NCBI GenBank assembly: GCA_011037195.1
Contig: JAAEAF010000191.1
Coordinates: 124,001-188,000 of the forward strand
DNA length: 64,000 bases
Reading direction: 5' to 3'
DNA from: Triatoma infestans
Lineage: Eukaryota > Arthropoda > Insecta > Hemiptera > Reduviidae
Shown one piece after another: positions 45,531 through 56,574 of the stretch. The notes under the pieces are model-generated. The model saw only the letters and a program-made list of their open reading frames with translations. It was not told the origin of the DNA and made no database searches. The translations under genes were made by a program, and so were the position numbers. How positions within the stretch are numbered: the first letter of the stretch is position 1; each line of letters opens with the position of its first letter.

Positions 45531-46537
45531 TTAATTGAAATATTGATATTTGGAAGAGGAATATTCCTGGCAACCAGCTGTAAATGGGGAGGGAGATGTT
45601 ACAACGTTTAAGTCATATTCTCGATACCCAACAGCCCCATCTTCCAGTCCAGCCAATCTGCCTCTACCTATGAGATCCCTAGCAGCCTTGCTTAACTCTA
45701 CATCATCCATCCAGCGTTTTCTAGGCCTGCCTCGCTTTATATCTTTCTTTTGGGATGTAGTTGTAAACTCCCAGCGTTCTCCGTCCATCTCCTAAGTAAA
45801 AGAATGGTTCTGTTGATGCCTACTTTATCTCTAATCTCAGAGTTAGGGATACGCTGTCTTCTTGATATAACATAACTTCTTCTCCAGAAGACGATTTCGA
45901 GGGCTAGCAGTCTATTTTCCAAACTTTTGGTTATTGTCCAGGTTTCCAACGTATATGTCACTACACTTTCCACAAAAGAGTGGTAGATTTTTGTCGACAT
46001 TCTTGTTTCCTTATGCCACAGGGTAGATTTCAAGGTATTAATCAACTTTTTCCCATTTAACTTTGTATATAATATTTACCTCCGATTTTCCCCCAGTAGG
46101 TAATCAGTAGCCGAGGTATTTGAACTCCTTGCTGGTATTCAGCGTCCAGTTATCTATCGGCAACGCTACAGCAGCAGGAGCATTGAAAACCATGTATTCC
46201 GTTTTCTTCGTTTTAAGAACTAAGCCCTTTCTGGAGTATGCATCTGCCAGTTTCCTAATCATCGGGTCCGAAGCAGTGACGACTTGATCGTCTACGTATT
46301 CCAGGGAGAAAATGCAATCATGATCTATTTGGGCACCCATAATCGAGCATTACTAATTCCAAACCTTAAGGCTTGCTCTATATAAACATTAAAAAGAAGA
46401 AAAGAAAGGCAGCAGCTCTGCTTCAATCCCTTATTAACAGAGAAACTGTCGGTAATGCGCCGAACTAACTTTATTGTTCCTGTTGTCGCATTTCTTAGTA
46501 ACCGATTTCCTTCAAATTCTGAATTTTGGCAAGACAT
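45531..46537 (-). pseudogene. RTE-like LINE reverse transcriptase, C-terminal part
   Basis: Four minus-strand frames form one decayed polyprotein. 46325-46537 has the palm (VNKGLKQSCCLSFLLFNVYI). 46104-46340 has the catalytic YVDD within LEYVDDQVVTASD, plus KKTEYMVFN and FKYLGY. 45737-46045 has the thumb (LVESVVTYTLETWTI-like region, LALEIVFWRRSYVISRRQRI). 45531-45788 has KRGRPRKRWMDDVELSKAAR, the typical RTE C-terminus. It is broken by at least three frame changes; 3' tail not identified. Confidence 0.82.
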
Positions 46538-46539
46538 TT

Positions 46540-47040
46540 AATAATCATTAATATTATGTAGATGAGATCATACAATTGCCTGAAATGACACTTTAGAGCG
46601 AAGCCTACGGCCACCCTTCAAACAAAACTGCCAAAAAACGAATTTACTCGTAACAATGTTTGAAATAAAAGTTCTAGCACATTATATTTATAGTTGACAT
46701 ACCAATTTTGAAGAAAATCATTGAAGCCGTTATCGGAAAAAATCGGAAAAAGTAAATAATTCTTTCAATAAAGTGGTACTTTCGTGGTTGGCCGATTTTG
46801 ACTAAAATCTAATACAAACTTCACGTCAATTGGTAGAACTTGATCGAAATATCAAGTTTTAGTATTATATATCTAATTTTCGTTTTTTGAGTGATATTGG
46901 CTAAATATTTGCAGGAAAGAGAAAGACCGACACACTCAAACTAACTAATTACTAAAAACAACTTATTCTGACTCAGAGAACATTTAAAACTTATCATCTC
47001 CGGTGTGAATTCGATATTGAAATTTTGACATTACGAGGAA
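46540..47040 (-). mobile_element. Repeat family A, diverged copy (reverse)
   Basis: Diverged units (AATGACACTTTAGAGCGAAG, GAAATAAAAGTTCTAGCACA, AAAGTGGTACTTTCGTGGTT) are followed by head-like sequence (TATCATCTCCGGTGTGAATT, CGATATTGAAATTTTGACA) near 47000. It lies immediately outside the RTE-like relic. Confidence 0.55.
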
Positions 47041-47314
47041 TAAGGTTGGTGAGATGATTGGTGGACGTGATGAGGAACATACCAACTGACTGCATGCACT
47101 GACACAATGTTATATTTCTTAGTGAGTGGTAATAGTGAGAGTTATGTAGAGCATAACGTGACTGAAGAGGAGTGATATGTTGGCTTGATGGGTAAGTTGC
47201 TTGAAAAGTGATGTAACTAGTTAGACCATTTGATTGTTCTAAAAAGGTGGTGAACCTTTCAAGATCGATATCGAGACTTGTTTTTTTATTCAATTTCTCC
47301 CAACGCTAGAGACA

Positions 47315-47832
47315 TAACTGGCGGAGCAATTCGTGCAGCGATTAGAGAGTGGGGTCGCAGTAAGCATGAAGAGCTCTGGAGGAGAAGCCCGGGTGCTATA
47401 CACAGTAAAAGGATGATGCCAGGACTGTGTAAACGAAGAACCCGAATGACCCTTGGTCTGAGTAGGAGCCAGATTTCTCTGGTGACGGGACTGTTTACGG
47501 GTCATGGCAGGTTCAGGAAACATCTGTACAAGGTAGGACTCATCCGAGCGGAACCCTTGTGCAGACTATGTCAGGAAGAGGAGGAAACGGCCTCCCACCT
47601 GTTGTTCGATTGCGTAGCAATAATCAGATTGAGGTATGAAACCTTCGGTACTTTGCGACCTGAGGAGATAGTAGCTCAAAACGACCTGATGATGAAGGCC
47701 CTGAAACTCCTTAAGGAGGGAGGGTTTGTCTACTAGGAACCATCGGGGGGTGGCACAATAAGCCTCTGTTGGCTGCAGTGCCGGGCCATGGCCCACCCGA
47801 GATAGGATAATAATAATAATAATAATAATAAT
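47315..47832 (+). mobile_element. I-like LINE, 5'-truncated, TAA tail and 13-bp TSD
   Basis: The open frame to 47736 carries a region after RNase H (IRAAIREWGRSKHEELWRRS), then LGLSRSQISLVTGLFTGHGR and the zinc knuckle CRLCQEEEETASHLLFDC, ending LKLLKEGGFVY. A (TAA/ATA)n tail covers 47803-47832. It is flanked by AACGCTAGAGACA at 47302-47314 and 47833-47845. TAA tails and this C-terminus are typical of I-clade LINEs. The coding part is undamaged, so the insertion is comparatively young. Confidence 0.9.
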
Positions 47833-48148
47833 AACGCTAGAGACAACTTCTTTGGTGGGAGATTTACTGTCATAGTTGACGTGCCCTTGAAAACTCTGTG
47901 GGTAAGCGCCTCGATGTGGTTGCTAATACAACTATTGAGTCCAGAGCTTTCAACTTTGAGAACATGAGCTTTTATGATGGTGATTGGTTTTATTATAACA
48001 TGTTTTATGTACCGACAGTATCTCCAAGAGTTCATGATTAAAAATTCTGATAAAAGTACTACGAGTACGTGGGCTTCACTTACTTTCTCTCTTGTAATTT
48101 AAATAACAATTATTTATTTTGTAATAATATTTGTAACATTATACTCCA

Positions 48149-48522
48149 TGTAATGAAGTCCGGGATCATTAAAGATTCATAGGACCCGAAGAGCGGAAAA
48201 GGACATATTAAATGAATCAAAAGTTAGTTAATACCCACCTAGGCCAGACTAGGAAGACTATTGAATTCATATAAATAAAGCGGTAGATAAAGAGTTTGGG
48301 ATAGTTTCACGATCGTTTTACAACAGTTTACAACCAGCCAGCAACTACTACTACCTTCTTATTACTCAGCCAGTCTGTCTCTTTATTCTCTTGCTACCTA
48401 ACTTCTATTTTAGTGTAAGGTCTTTGCAGTACCTATTCATTATACAGTGTTCAGCATATTGTCTAGTTTATTTCTCTTAAATCCATTCTCTCTAATTCTC
48501 TGTCCTTCTCACATCCATTATA
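48149..48522 (+). mobile_element. LTR-B-like solo LTR, diverged
   Basis: Opens TGTAATGAAGTCCGGG, with CCTAGGCCAGACTAGGAAG, TATA-like CATATAAATAAAG and TACAGTGTTCAGCATATTGT, and ends ACATCCATTATA. It aligns along its length with 42918-43261. No TSD is convincing. Confidence 0.65.
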
Positions 48523-48524
48523 TT

Positions 48525-49040
48525 ATTCATCTCTTGATTAGAATGCACAGTATACTATAATGGAGAGAAAAAATCATTCATTCTGCAGTTCTTTATTAAA
48601 AACAATGAAAAACCTATCAGCTGTCAACCTATATAGTCAAACTAGTTCAAAAATAAATCTATAAAATAGTAAGTTGTATAAAAGCACACACATCATATTT
48701 TGTAATAAAGTAATGCCAAAATAAAACAATAAAGTAAAGTATATTTATAAGATAGACATATATAGAGATTTAAATCATTGAGAAAGTAAATTTGAAAAGG
48801 AAAATCTGATCATACAGTTGAATGCTAACGTTTAGTTTTGCAGACTATTCCAGGCCGTCTGCTTTTGTAACAGCATCGCATTTTCACAATAATACCTACT
48901 TTTTACTTGCCAAAGTTTATAAATGTTATATATATATAATACATTTGACATCTTTTGTTATTCTACATGAATGGCTCAGAATAAAGTGAATAAACTTCAA
49001 CAAAGTTTTAATAACTATAATAACAATGTTTAAATTTACT

Positions 49041-49077
<37 letters not shown>

Positions 49078-49405
49078 GTTTAAGTATCAAGTTTTGAAGA
49101 TTATAATAAATTTCTACATTTACTTTTTGACAGTATATGTCAGTTACAATGTTTTTAGTTACAAATGTTACAATAATAATCTTCGAGTACATGTAAATTC
49201 TATTAGTAAATCGATAAGTTGAACTATATTTCAATTATCTCTTTTAGATTTGATGTTTAAACATTTTAGTAACATTAGTCTTTTTTATTTCACTAAAATT
49301 TAAGACATGTTTTTTTTTAAAAAATACAACTCAAAAATCAAATTTGAGCTTTCTGAGATTTTAAGATGTTTTGTTCAAAAAACACACACATACGCTAAAA
49401 ACCTT
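48525..49405. other. AT-rich interval with (GT)n
   Basis: (GT)n at 49041-49068. The open frames on both strands across it arise from the microsatellite and are not genes. Confidence 0.6.
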
Positions 49406-49409
49406 TTTA

Positions 49410-50965
49410 CTTTCTCTTACTCCTAGAAAGAGGAAGTATTGTAAGCGTGTCAAATTTCCGATATCGAGTTTTCACCGGAAATATCCGTTTTGAGGTCACC
49501 TGAGTCCAAAAACGTGGTTTTCAGCAAAGGTCTCTGTGTTTGTGTATGTGAACAGCATAACTCAAAAACGAACAACCGTAGAAAGTTGAAACTTGATATT
49601 CCGTTTAGGTATCACCATGGGATCTGACTGTACGTTATCTGTCAAAATTCCTCAACCGAAAGTGTCACTTTACTAGTTTTTTTTTTTACTTTTTTGCGTT
49701 TTACTCAAAAATGGCTCCGACGATTTTCTTCAAACTTGGTATATCAACTACACGTACAAAGAGCTACAACTTTTATTTGATATGTTTCTCTGGGAAAATT
49801 CATTTAAGGGCAGCTATTGGGGGAAGGGTGGGGTTAGGTTTACATCTAAAATGCTATTTCAGTTTATTAGACAATTGTAATGTAATGGTGATATATGTAT
49901 TTGTAGTGGCTTGAGCGGTTTAGCAAAAGGGCTTGTACGTATGTTTGAGATAGAAGCATTAGTAATAATCAAGAGAGCACCACTGTTTTTAAACTAAAAA
50001 ATAAATATATTATCTCTAAGTAAATTTAAATATTTTACAATATCACAAATATATCTTAATAAAATGATGTTTATCTAGAATAAATGCAAAGCTCTTATGT
50101 TTTAACTTATATCTGGCACTGATTTGAAGAGGGCAATTCCTGAAGTGTTCTCTGGCTTTGGAAGCAGAATCAGACTGTGCTTGTTTGAAAGCAGAAGTCA
50201 GACTGTGTTGTTTGAAGGCTGAAGGCAGACTGTCCTAAGGAATTCTCTCTCGAGGGGGGAATTTTCTTTTACAAAAGAGTTAACCTAACGGGATTTTTGT
50301 GCCTTTGTTTTCCTAATAGCAATGACCCCTAATTACAGTACCTGACTCTTTTCATTGCACTAAGATACATTTAAAATATTAACAAAATTCTATTTTTGAA
50401 ACTATAAAATATTCTAAACTATTCTTCATTTTCCTATTTCGTTCTTCCACTACACAATTCTAACATCTAAATAATTTTATTTAGAATTGAATGTGTGGTT
50501 GAAATTCTGTGTTTGAAAAAATCGAATAACCGGAAGTTTGTTTATTTTACCACTTTACTAAATGATTTTTTTCATTTTTTCGCAATTTTCTCAAAAATTT
50601 CTTTGACGATTTTCTTGAAACTTTTTGTATAAACTAAACTTACAAAGATCTACAACTTTTATTTAGAACATTTCTCTGGGAAAATTCATTTAAAGGCACC
50701 TTTAGGGGAGGGGTTTATGTCTTATCATAGTTGATTATACAATTCAATCATTCAAACAAAATTAATTAGAAATGAATACATGGCCAAAATTCCGAGTTTC
50801 AAGGAAATTAGTAAACCAGAAGTGCGCTTTTACTGAACAGTTTTTTCAGCTTTCGACGAATTTCATTAAATTTGGTACACCGACGATAAAATTTATCAAT
50901 TATGATTTTGAGAACGGAAGTAAGTGAAAGTTGTGTGAGTGTTTCACACTAGATTTTTTTTTTTA
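49410..50965 (+). mobile_element. Repeat family A, complete copy split by a solo LTR
   Basis: Head CTTTCTCTTACTCCTAGAAA, GATATCGAGTTTTCACCGGA, AACAGCATAACTCAAAAACG. The first unit runs to GTTTATTAGACAAT and is interrupted by LTR-A at 49876-50454. It resumes AATTCTAACATCTAAATAAT with two more units. The end is GTAAGTGAAAGTTGTGTGAG then TTTCACACTAGATTTTTTTT. Confidence 0.86.
49876..50454 (+). mobile_element. Solo LTR-A with 4-bp TSD
   Basis: TGTAATGTAATGG...TTCTTCCACTACA, 579 bp with TG..CA ends. It is flanked by CAAT at 49872-49875 and 50455-50458 within an otherwise continuous family A unit. Internal landmarks are AAGAGAGCACCACTGTTTTT, GGCACTGATTTGAAGAGGGC and AGTACCTGACTC. Other copies are at 53939 and 21418. 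A 4-bp TSD fits Gypsy-type elements. Confidence 0.88.
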
Positions 50966-51320
50966 ATACTAAGGGGGCATCAAAACGTATGTTCAGGTGT
51001 CGCAATTTCGAAAAATTTGACATCGCAATGCTTCCTCTTACTTCTGGTAAGTAAAAATTCATAAATTCATTGGAACCACCTTGAAATTCAACTTTTCCAA
51101 CAAACTGTTTTAAATAAAAGTGATATGTTAAATATCTGTGTAGTTTGCCCGCAAGGGGGTATCTGTTGCATGCAGTTACGTGGGGTTACCTCAGCACAGT
51201 ACGCCATGCACATAGTCACAATACACTTAAACTACATACACTCTACACTTTACAGACAAGGACAATAACAGTACACAAACTAGGGTCTCCGTCCCTAGTT
51301 AATTGCGAAAGCCAGGGGAG
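50966..51320. other. Unassigned interval
   Basis: Near 51000-51050 there is a family A-head-like remnant (AATTTGACATCGCAATGCTT, CCTCTTACTTCTGG). 51140-51320 is GC-richer sequence with no family resemblance. Confidence 0.45.
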
Positions 51321-51324
51321 AAGG

Positions 51325-51510
51325 AAGGGATTAGCTCACTGGGCTAACAACGTGGAAATCCTGGGTTAGAATCCAGCATGTTGCTTTTAGATTTTCTCTT
51401 CCTAGGAGCCTCTACAACTCACTGTTCGGTGATGGGCAGTGTTGTCTGTAGCTAGAGAACACCGCTTAGACGCCGGCTGTGCATTGGCGTAGGCTCTGGA
51501 GAAAATTGTC
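51325..51510 (+). mobile_element. tRNA-derived SINE, copy 2
   Basis: Head GGATTAGCTCACTGGGCTAAC and B-box GGGTTAGAATCC. The body is CTTCCTAGGAGCCTCTACAA, TTCGGTGATGGGCAGTGTTG, GACGCCGGCTGTGCATTGGC. More diverged than the 24535 copy, with no clear tail. Confidence 0.78.
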
Positions 51511-51514
51511 CAAA

Positions 51515-51915
51515 ACTATTGTGTAAACTCGCGCTTTCCGATAACTGTTTTTTTTTTTCTTCTTTAAATCTGGAAATCTAGTATGGTATTAATATGCCTT
51601 AATATTATTTGCATAGCAGAGAAATTACTCAGTTCTCTGTGGCACTTTATGGGGCAAATTATCTGTGATAATGACTATGATAGTTGTGTATCAATTCTAC
51701 GCTTCACACTATGTGGTAGTAAAAAGTCTTCCTCCTCAAAAGCAAAACTGTCTTTTTAGTTAGGTATTTTCTCTATAGAAATGCCCAACACAAAATTATC
51801 TATTTTTCGTTAAAAGTTAATTAAATTGTATTTTATCATATTTTTTATATTGCTTCCATATTTGCCTTTTTATCGACATTACGCTGATTTTTTTTTTTTT
51901 TAGACAATATCGAAT
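51515..51915. other. Unassigned AT-rich interval
   Basis: No recognisable feature. Confidence 0.5.
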
Positions 51916-51919
51916 ATAT

Positions 51920-52312
51920 TGTAACATAGCCACTGGTGCCATCTAGGAGAGAAAGCAGGTACCTCAAGTTCTCCTAGTGGCCGCTAGGAAGCGCTGGCGG
52001 CGCGCTAGAAGAATCGAGAATGTTCTAGACCCTTCTCCACCGATATGTGGACTCTCTTTGTGGGACAACAGAGAGTCTAAGAGAGTTTTCTTGTTACAAA
52101 CTAATTGTACGTTTGTGAAAAGTGTATAAAATGTGAACAAAGTGAACTTTTGTGGTTTAAACTGTGAATTAATTATTATTAAGTGTTGTATTTTGTAATT
52201 TATTGTGTAAAACAATAAATTGGTGCTTTTCTTATTGAAGTTTAGAGTATTTTATCTAAACAAACCCACTTAAAACTGGTTGCATAACTAATTTAGAGAG
52301 AAAAACGTTACA
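51920..52312 (+). mobile_element. Solo LTR-D, copy 1, with ATAT TSD
   Basis: TGTAACATAGCCACTGG...AAAAACGTTACA, 393 bp. The ends TGTAAC/GTTACA are inverted. It is flanked by ATAT at 51916-51919 and 52313-52316. Shared with 63519-63927: CTCAAGTTCTCCTNGTGGCCGCT, a polyadenylation-like AACAATAAATTGGTG, and TATCTAAAC.. near the end. Confidence 0.85.
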
Positions 52313-52316
52313 ATAT

Positions 52317-53150
52317 TAAACATTGTTTTGTAAATTCCACTTAAACAGCCTAAATATTTTTGTTTAATTGTTATAATATACTAATGTCAAAAGATATAAT
52401 TTTTAAAATTTCATTTAGAAAATTTTCCCAAGAGTATTGAATTTTTGTTTCCTAATAAGTTTTCTGTTTTAAACGTTAATTTTATGGTTACCTTAAAAGT
52501 TTCATTTGAATACGCATGTTGTGTTATGTGTTTCCACAATCAATATTATATGAGGACTATTATATATGTTAAAAATTTCCATTTTAAATAAGATTTGTTA
52601 ATTGGAAACTAGAAAAATGTTGTTAAAAGAATGTTATGTGTTTCGCATTTACATTTTGCTGAGATCGTAACTATATTCGCTTTTTAAATCAGATAATTCT
52701 GCTACTAATTCTTCTTAAACACTCAGCAGTAATTGTTTTATAATCTCATGAATGATATTTAGAAAAGTTAAGGATTTAGTTTAGTGAGTATAAAATAAAA
52801 ATAATAAAAAAATATCCTTATTTGGTTTGACAACCATAAATATTTGCCTTGTGCTTATATATTTTCCAAAAGAATAAACTTGGAATTTCATTTTGATGGC
52901 TTATATGAAAGTTGATAGCAATAAGGGTGGATGAAGTCGAACGAGAAGTTATATATGTCAAGGCAGGAGAGAAGGGTCATTATTATTTTTTTTTTTTGGT
53001 TGAAAACGAAATATGAGAGTGAGCAGGAAATGGTTTAGGGAAGGAAAGATGTAGGATAAATAAAGAGGGTATATGATGTGGTTACATACTTGTGGCGGAG
53101 CTGGCATTATCGTATGTAGGTGGTTGTAATGAAAGTTTGAGGGTAATAGA
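52317..53150. other. AT-rich interval, no gene
   Basis: No coding signature or repeat was recognised apart from homopolymers. Confidence 0.55.
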
Positions 53151-53151
53151 A

Positions 53152-53300
53152 TGGGCATAAGAAGTATTTGCTGGGGCTGGCCTCACATGGATGAGGCTAT
53201 AGAGGATTTAAAAGGGTAACATCTCCAAGCCTAGAGACATGGTGTTAGAAGAGATGTGTGGGATGTACGAAAAACCCCCTTGAAAGATAAGACTGCTCAT
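53152..53300 (+). pseudogene. Gypsy integrase zinc-finger fragment (tentative)
   Basis: Translation from about 53152 gives MGIRSICWGWPHMDEAIEDL, resembling the WP.M..DIE segment just before the paired cysteines in the HHCC zinc finger of Gypsy-type integrases. A stop follows two residues later and the next cysteines are not seen. Short and broken. Confidence 0.4.
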
Positions 53301-53304
53301 TCTG

Positions 53305-53930
53305 TGTACCACCACTAACACAACAACAACGACATCACAATAGAAGAGGCCTTGCACTAGATCTACACACATACCTTTACTATACATCATTAGTGGAGAG
53401 TAGAGAAACTAACTCCTACCCAAACCCGTCATCTTCACCGCACACAAAACCATCTAATACTTTATCAGCGGTACCACGTTGTGTGTTGCTTATTCTCGCT
53501 TCTCTTGCACATACAACAAGAGGACAGTCATTACTTGATACGGCTCGCTAAACATTGTACGCTTCATCGGTTTTGCTGGCACCACCTGGGCCGTAAATAT
53601 TTTTGAATGTAGCTACCCTTAAATTTACAGCAACAACATAAAAGAAACAATGTGTAAATCTTGTTTGTGTTTTGGAGAGTTTTCTCTGGTAATAACCATT
53701 GAGAATCACCAACCAAACGAATTTGTTAGTTAAGTTGTTTTTATAAACAATTTTAATAAATTATTATTTAATTAGAAATGGTCGTTCCTTTCAAATTACG
53801 TTAACTCCAATTAATTTCTTTTATGTTTTTTATTTTTATTTTAATACCTAATATTCCGACTCGGGGGACGTAGATATGGATATATATGTTAACAAATTTT
53901 ATTAAAAGACGTTGTTTAGGGGCAAATAAC
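53305..53930. other. Unassigned interval
   Basis: No recognisable feature. Confidence 0.5.
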
Positions 53931-53938
53931 GATGTAGT

Positions 53939-54495
53939 TGTAATGATGGTGTGATGATGTGTATTTGTGGTGAGTAGCACGAGCGGTTTTGTTTGAGGAA
54001 AAGATTGAAGTATTAATAAGAATAATTAAGAAGTCACCACTGTTTTATATAATAAATATATTCTGTTAAAATAATAACTACAAGTTATTTGATATTATAA
54101 ACTTTTTAATATATTGTGAAACTGGCACTGATACTAAGAGAGCGATTCCTGAAGTAGTGTTCTGACTTTGGAAGCAGAATACGACTTAGTTGTTTGAAGG
54201 CTAAGTGCAGACTATGTACACTTTACTCTTTGAAAGCTAATGTTAGACTCTCTTCTTTGGAATTGCTCTCTCTCTCGCGGGGGAATTCTCTTATACAAAA
54301 GAGTTACCCTAACGGAATTTTTTGCCTTTATTTAATGATCCGAATTTACAGTACCTGACAGTAAGATACACTCTTTTTGAAGTTAAATTCACAGCACTAA
54401 GATAACTATAAAATATTAACAAAAACACAATTTCGGATACTATAAAATATTCCAAACTCTAAACTATTATTTTTCGATTTCGTCCTTCCACTACA
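53939..54495 (+). mobile_element. Solo LTR-A, copy with TAGT TSD
   Basis: TGTAATGATGGTGTG...CCTTCCACTACA, 557 bp. It is flanked by TAGT at 53935-53938 and 54496-54499. It aligns with 49876-50454 throughout, including GGCACTGATACTAAGAGAGC and AAGCAGAATACGACTTAGTT. It has an extra ~60-bp partial duplication around AGTAAGATACACTC..TAAGATAACTATA. Confidence 0.86.
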
Positions 54496-54499
54496 TAGT

Positions 54500-54800
54500 C
54501 GTCAGATTCAGCTGGTTTCTGCTCGTTTTAAAAGAGATGTAAAATACCGGCCCTCGATTCTCCAAGAAAAAACAACAATTGATGCGTAATATCTTTCTTT
54601 TACTGCAATTTATTACGTAGTTATTATTATTGATCAATTTCCTTCCAGCTTGGTAGAATCATACATTGTACTGAAGTGGACTTATTATATTGTCTTTATA
54701 TTTATTTCTTTTTTAGTAAACCATTATTCTGTATTCAAATGTTATTTTTAATGTTGTAATTATAACTACAATATAAGAAAATTTGTTGACCGTTGGTGGA
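54500..54800. other. Unassigned interval
   Basis: AT-rich, no recognisable feature. Confidence 0.5.
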
Positions 54801-54804
54801 TTAT

Positions 54805-55174
54805 GTTATGAAGAAATTTGGTGAGTATCGGTCAAGAAAAAACATTCAATTATGCCAACGTTTCGACAGAGTTTCCTGTATTTATCAAGGCTTTAATATA
54901 TAGAAAGTCGTGAAGATGTGGAGAAACAATTTTTAAACTTTAATCATTTGATTTTTTTTTTTCTGTAGATGATTTAAGACAAGACACTACAGTAACTTTT
55001 AATTTTCCTTTTTATGTATCTGCGATGTAACAAATGGTAAGTTTAAAAATTCTTTCTCCACATCTTCACGATTTTCTATATATTAAAGCCTTGATAAAGA
55101 CAGGAAACTCTGCCGAAACGTTCGCATAACTGAATATTTTTTCTTGACCGATCTTCACCAAATTTCTTCATAAC
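54805..55174. mobile_element. Foldback element FB5
   Basis: Arms of about 130 bp. Left: GTTATGAAGAAATTTGGTGA, CGACAGAGTTTCCTGTATTT, CGTGAAGATGTGGAGAAA. Right: TTTCTCCACATCTTCACGAT, AAGACAGGAAACTCTGCCGA, CCAAATTTCTTCATAAC. The loop is AT-rich with a T-run. The right arm has CTTGATAAAGACAGGAAACT then CTGCCGAAACG (55090-55120), the third version of the CTGANGA-like/hairpin/GAAAC motif. Confidence 0.75.
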
Positions 55175-55204
55175 TACCTTTTCTTCCTTTTTTTTATTGT
55201 CTTG

Positions 55205-55437
55205 GGGGAGGATATAATGCTAAGCTATCTAAAGCCCCTCGGCTCCATATACCTACCAAGATCCAAAATTCGGACGCACTGCCGAGCTCCGGGCAAAGTT
55301 ATAGACAGCACTGTCCTTCGCCGGACAGTAGAAGCTACTAGGACAGAATGTAAGAGTAGCATGGTTGTACTCAATCCCAGGACCTCAAAGTTGCTAGACC
55401 AGTGCGCTACCACTCAGTTAATGTCGCCTCTAATTAT
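55205..55437 (-). mobile_element. tRNA-derived SINE, copy 3 (reverse)
   Basis: Read on the minus strand: TTAACTGAGTGGTAGCGCAC (A box), GGTCCTGGGATTGAGTAC (B box), then GTCCGGCGAAGGACAGTGCT and GCTCGGCAGTGCG. Same architecture as the 24535 copy but a different head, so it may be a subfamily. Confidence 0.78.
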
Positions 55438-55502
55438 ATTACATATAATTAGATAGATAGATAAATAGCTTCATTACAAGTATGTAATAAATAGAATTTC
55501 CA

Positions 55503-55901
55503 ATGTACTGTAATATGCGTAACTCTGGGAGAAATGATAAATATTATTATGATATTTATGTTAAATATATATTAACAAAAATTACTTTGTTTAAGGTGAA
55601 ATTTGGGGTTTTTGAAGGTTGGGTGAAAACAATAGGGAACAGTTATGAAGGTAGAATACCTTCAGTTACAGTAAAAGGAATTTCCCTTCCTTTCACTCTT
55701 CAGTGGAGGGAGGGATTATATATATATGTAGAGTCTCAAAGAAGGGGGGATCAAATTTGTAGTTATGAAAATCTCGTACGTAAAAAAAGGAGTGCTATCC
55801 GAAAATGTATATTAGTGGCAGAGTTCAAACTCAACCTCCATCCAAGTTTTATATGTAAGTCTTATTATAAATTAATTCCTCTCATTTTGATTTTATCTTA
55901 A
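55503..55901 (+). other. 132-residue open frame, no recognised family
   Basis: The frame starts MYCNMRNSGRNDKYYYDIYV and has no domain or repeat that I recognise. Its length in AT-rich DNA is only mildly surprising. There is no start-context or splice evidence and no paralogue in the window. It is listed because it is the longest frame here not tied to a mobile element. It could be noncoding. Confidence 0.15.
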
Positions 55902-55904
55902 AGA

Positions 55905-56340
55905 CAAGATTTTATTCGATATATCTATTTTCACTGATTTTGTTATTATTAAATAAATATATACATTATAATAATGATCTATGTATTATTTATTTTACAT
56001 TCTCTGCTAGTTCAGGTGAACACAGACTCACGAGATCCCTCTAGAGAAGATTTAAATTATAAATTAAAATTATTTAATTATTAATTAAATTTACCCCCCA
56101 ATAAATAACATGATACCTTAACACATTAACATGATAACCTTCCTACATTGTTTATATAGTGTTTTTTAGGATAAGGCTAGGAAAAAGGGAAAAAACCTGC
56201 AGCTTTAGGAAAAATATTAAAAGAGGATGTGTTTCAGTCGTTTATGCCTGCTTTGAATGGAGGGATCGTAGGAGGCTATTTCGCGGCAGACATATAATTA
56301 GAATCATATGTATTTATTGCCTTATTTCCAAAATTTACAT
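55905..56340. other. AT-rich interval, no gene
   Basis: No recognisable feature. Confidence 0.5.
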
Positions 56341-56344
56341 CTTT

Positions 56345-56572
56345 TAAGATAATTCAGTGATAGCGTGCTGGACTAGTAACGCGGAGATCCCAGGTTCGAA
56401 TCCAGCCGTGCTACCCTTAGATTTTCTCTTCCTAGGAGCCTTTACTGCTCACTGTCCGGTGATGGACAGTGTTGTCTGTAATGAGAGAACACTGTCCGGA
56501 GGCCGGCAGTGCACTGAGAAGGTTCCGGTAACGGGTGCAAATGACCGTTGATGCGCCTTAATAAAAAAAAAG
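56345..56572 (+). mobile_element. tRNA-derived SINE, copy 4
   Basis: Head TTCAGTGATAGCGTGCTGGA and B-box AGGTTCGAATCC. The body is TTCCTAGGAGCCTTTACTGC, TCCGGTGATGGACAGTGTTG, GTCCGGAGGCCGGCAGTGCA. The tail is ATGACCGTTGATGCGCCTTA followed by an A-run. A possible short TSD (AAGATA) sits at 56346 and 56569. One of the two best copies. Confidence 0.84.
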
Positions 56573-56574
56573 AT

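Noticed and set aside
55503..55901. Host gene exon
   Set aside because: No recognised domain, start context, splice signal or homologous copy; kept only as a low-confidence open frame.
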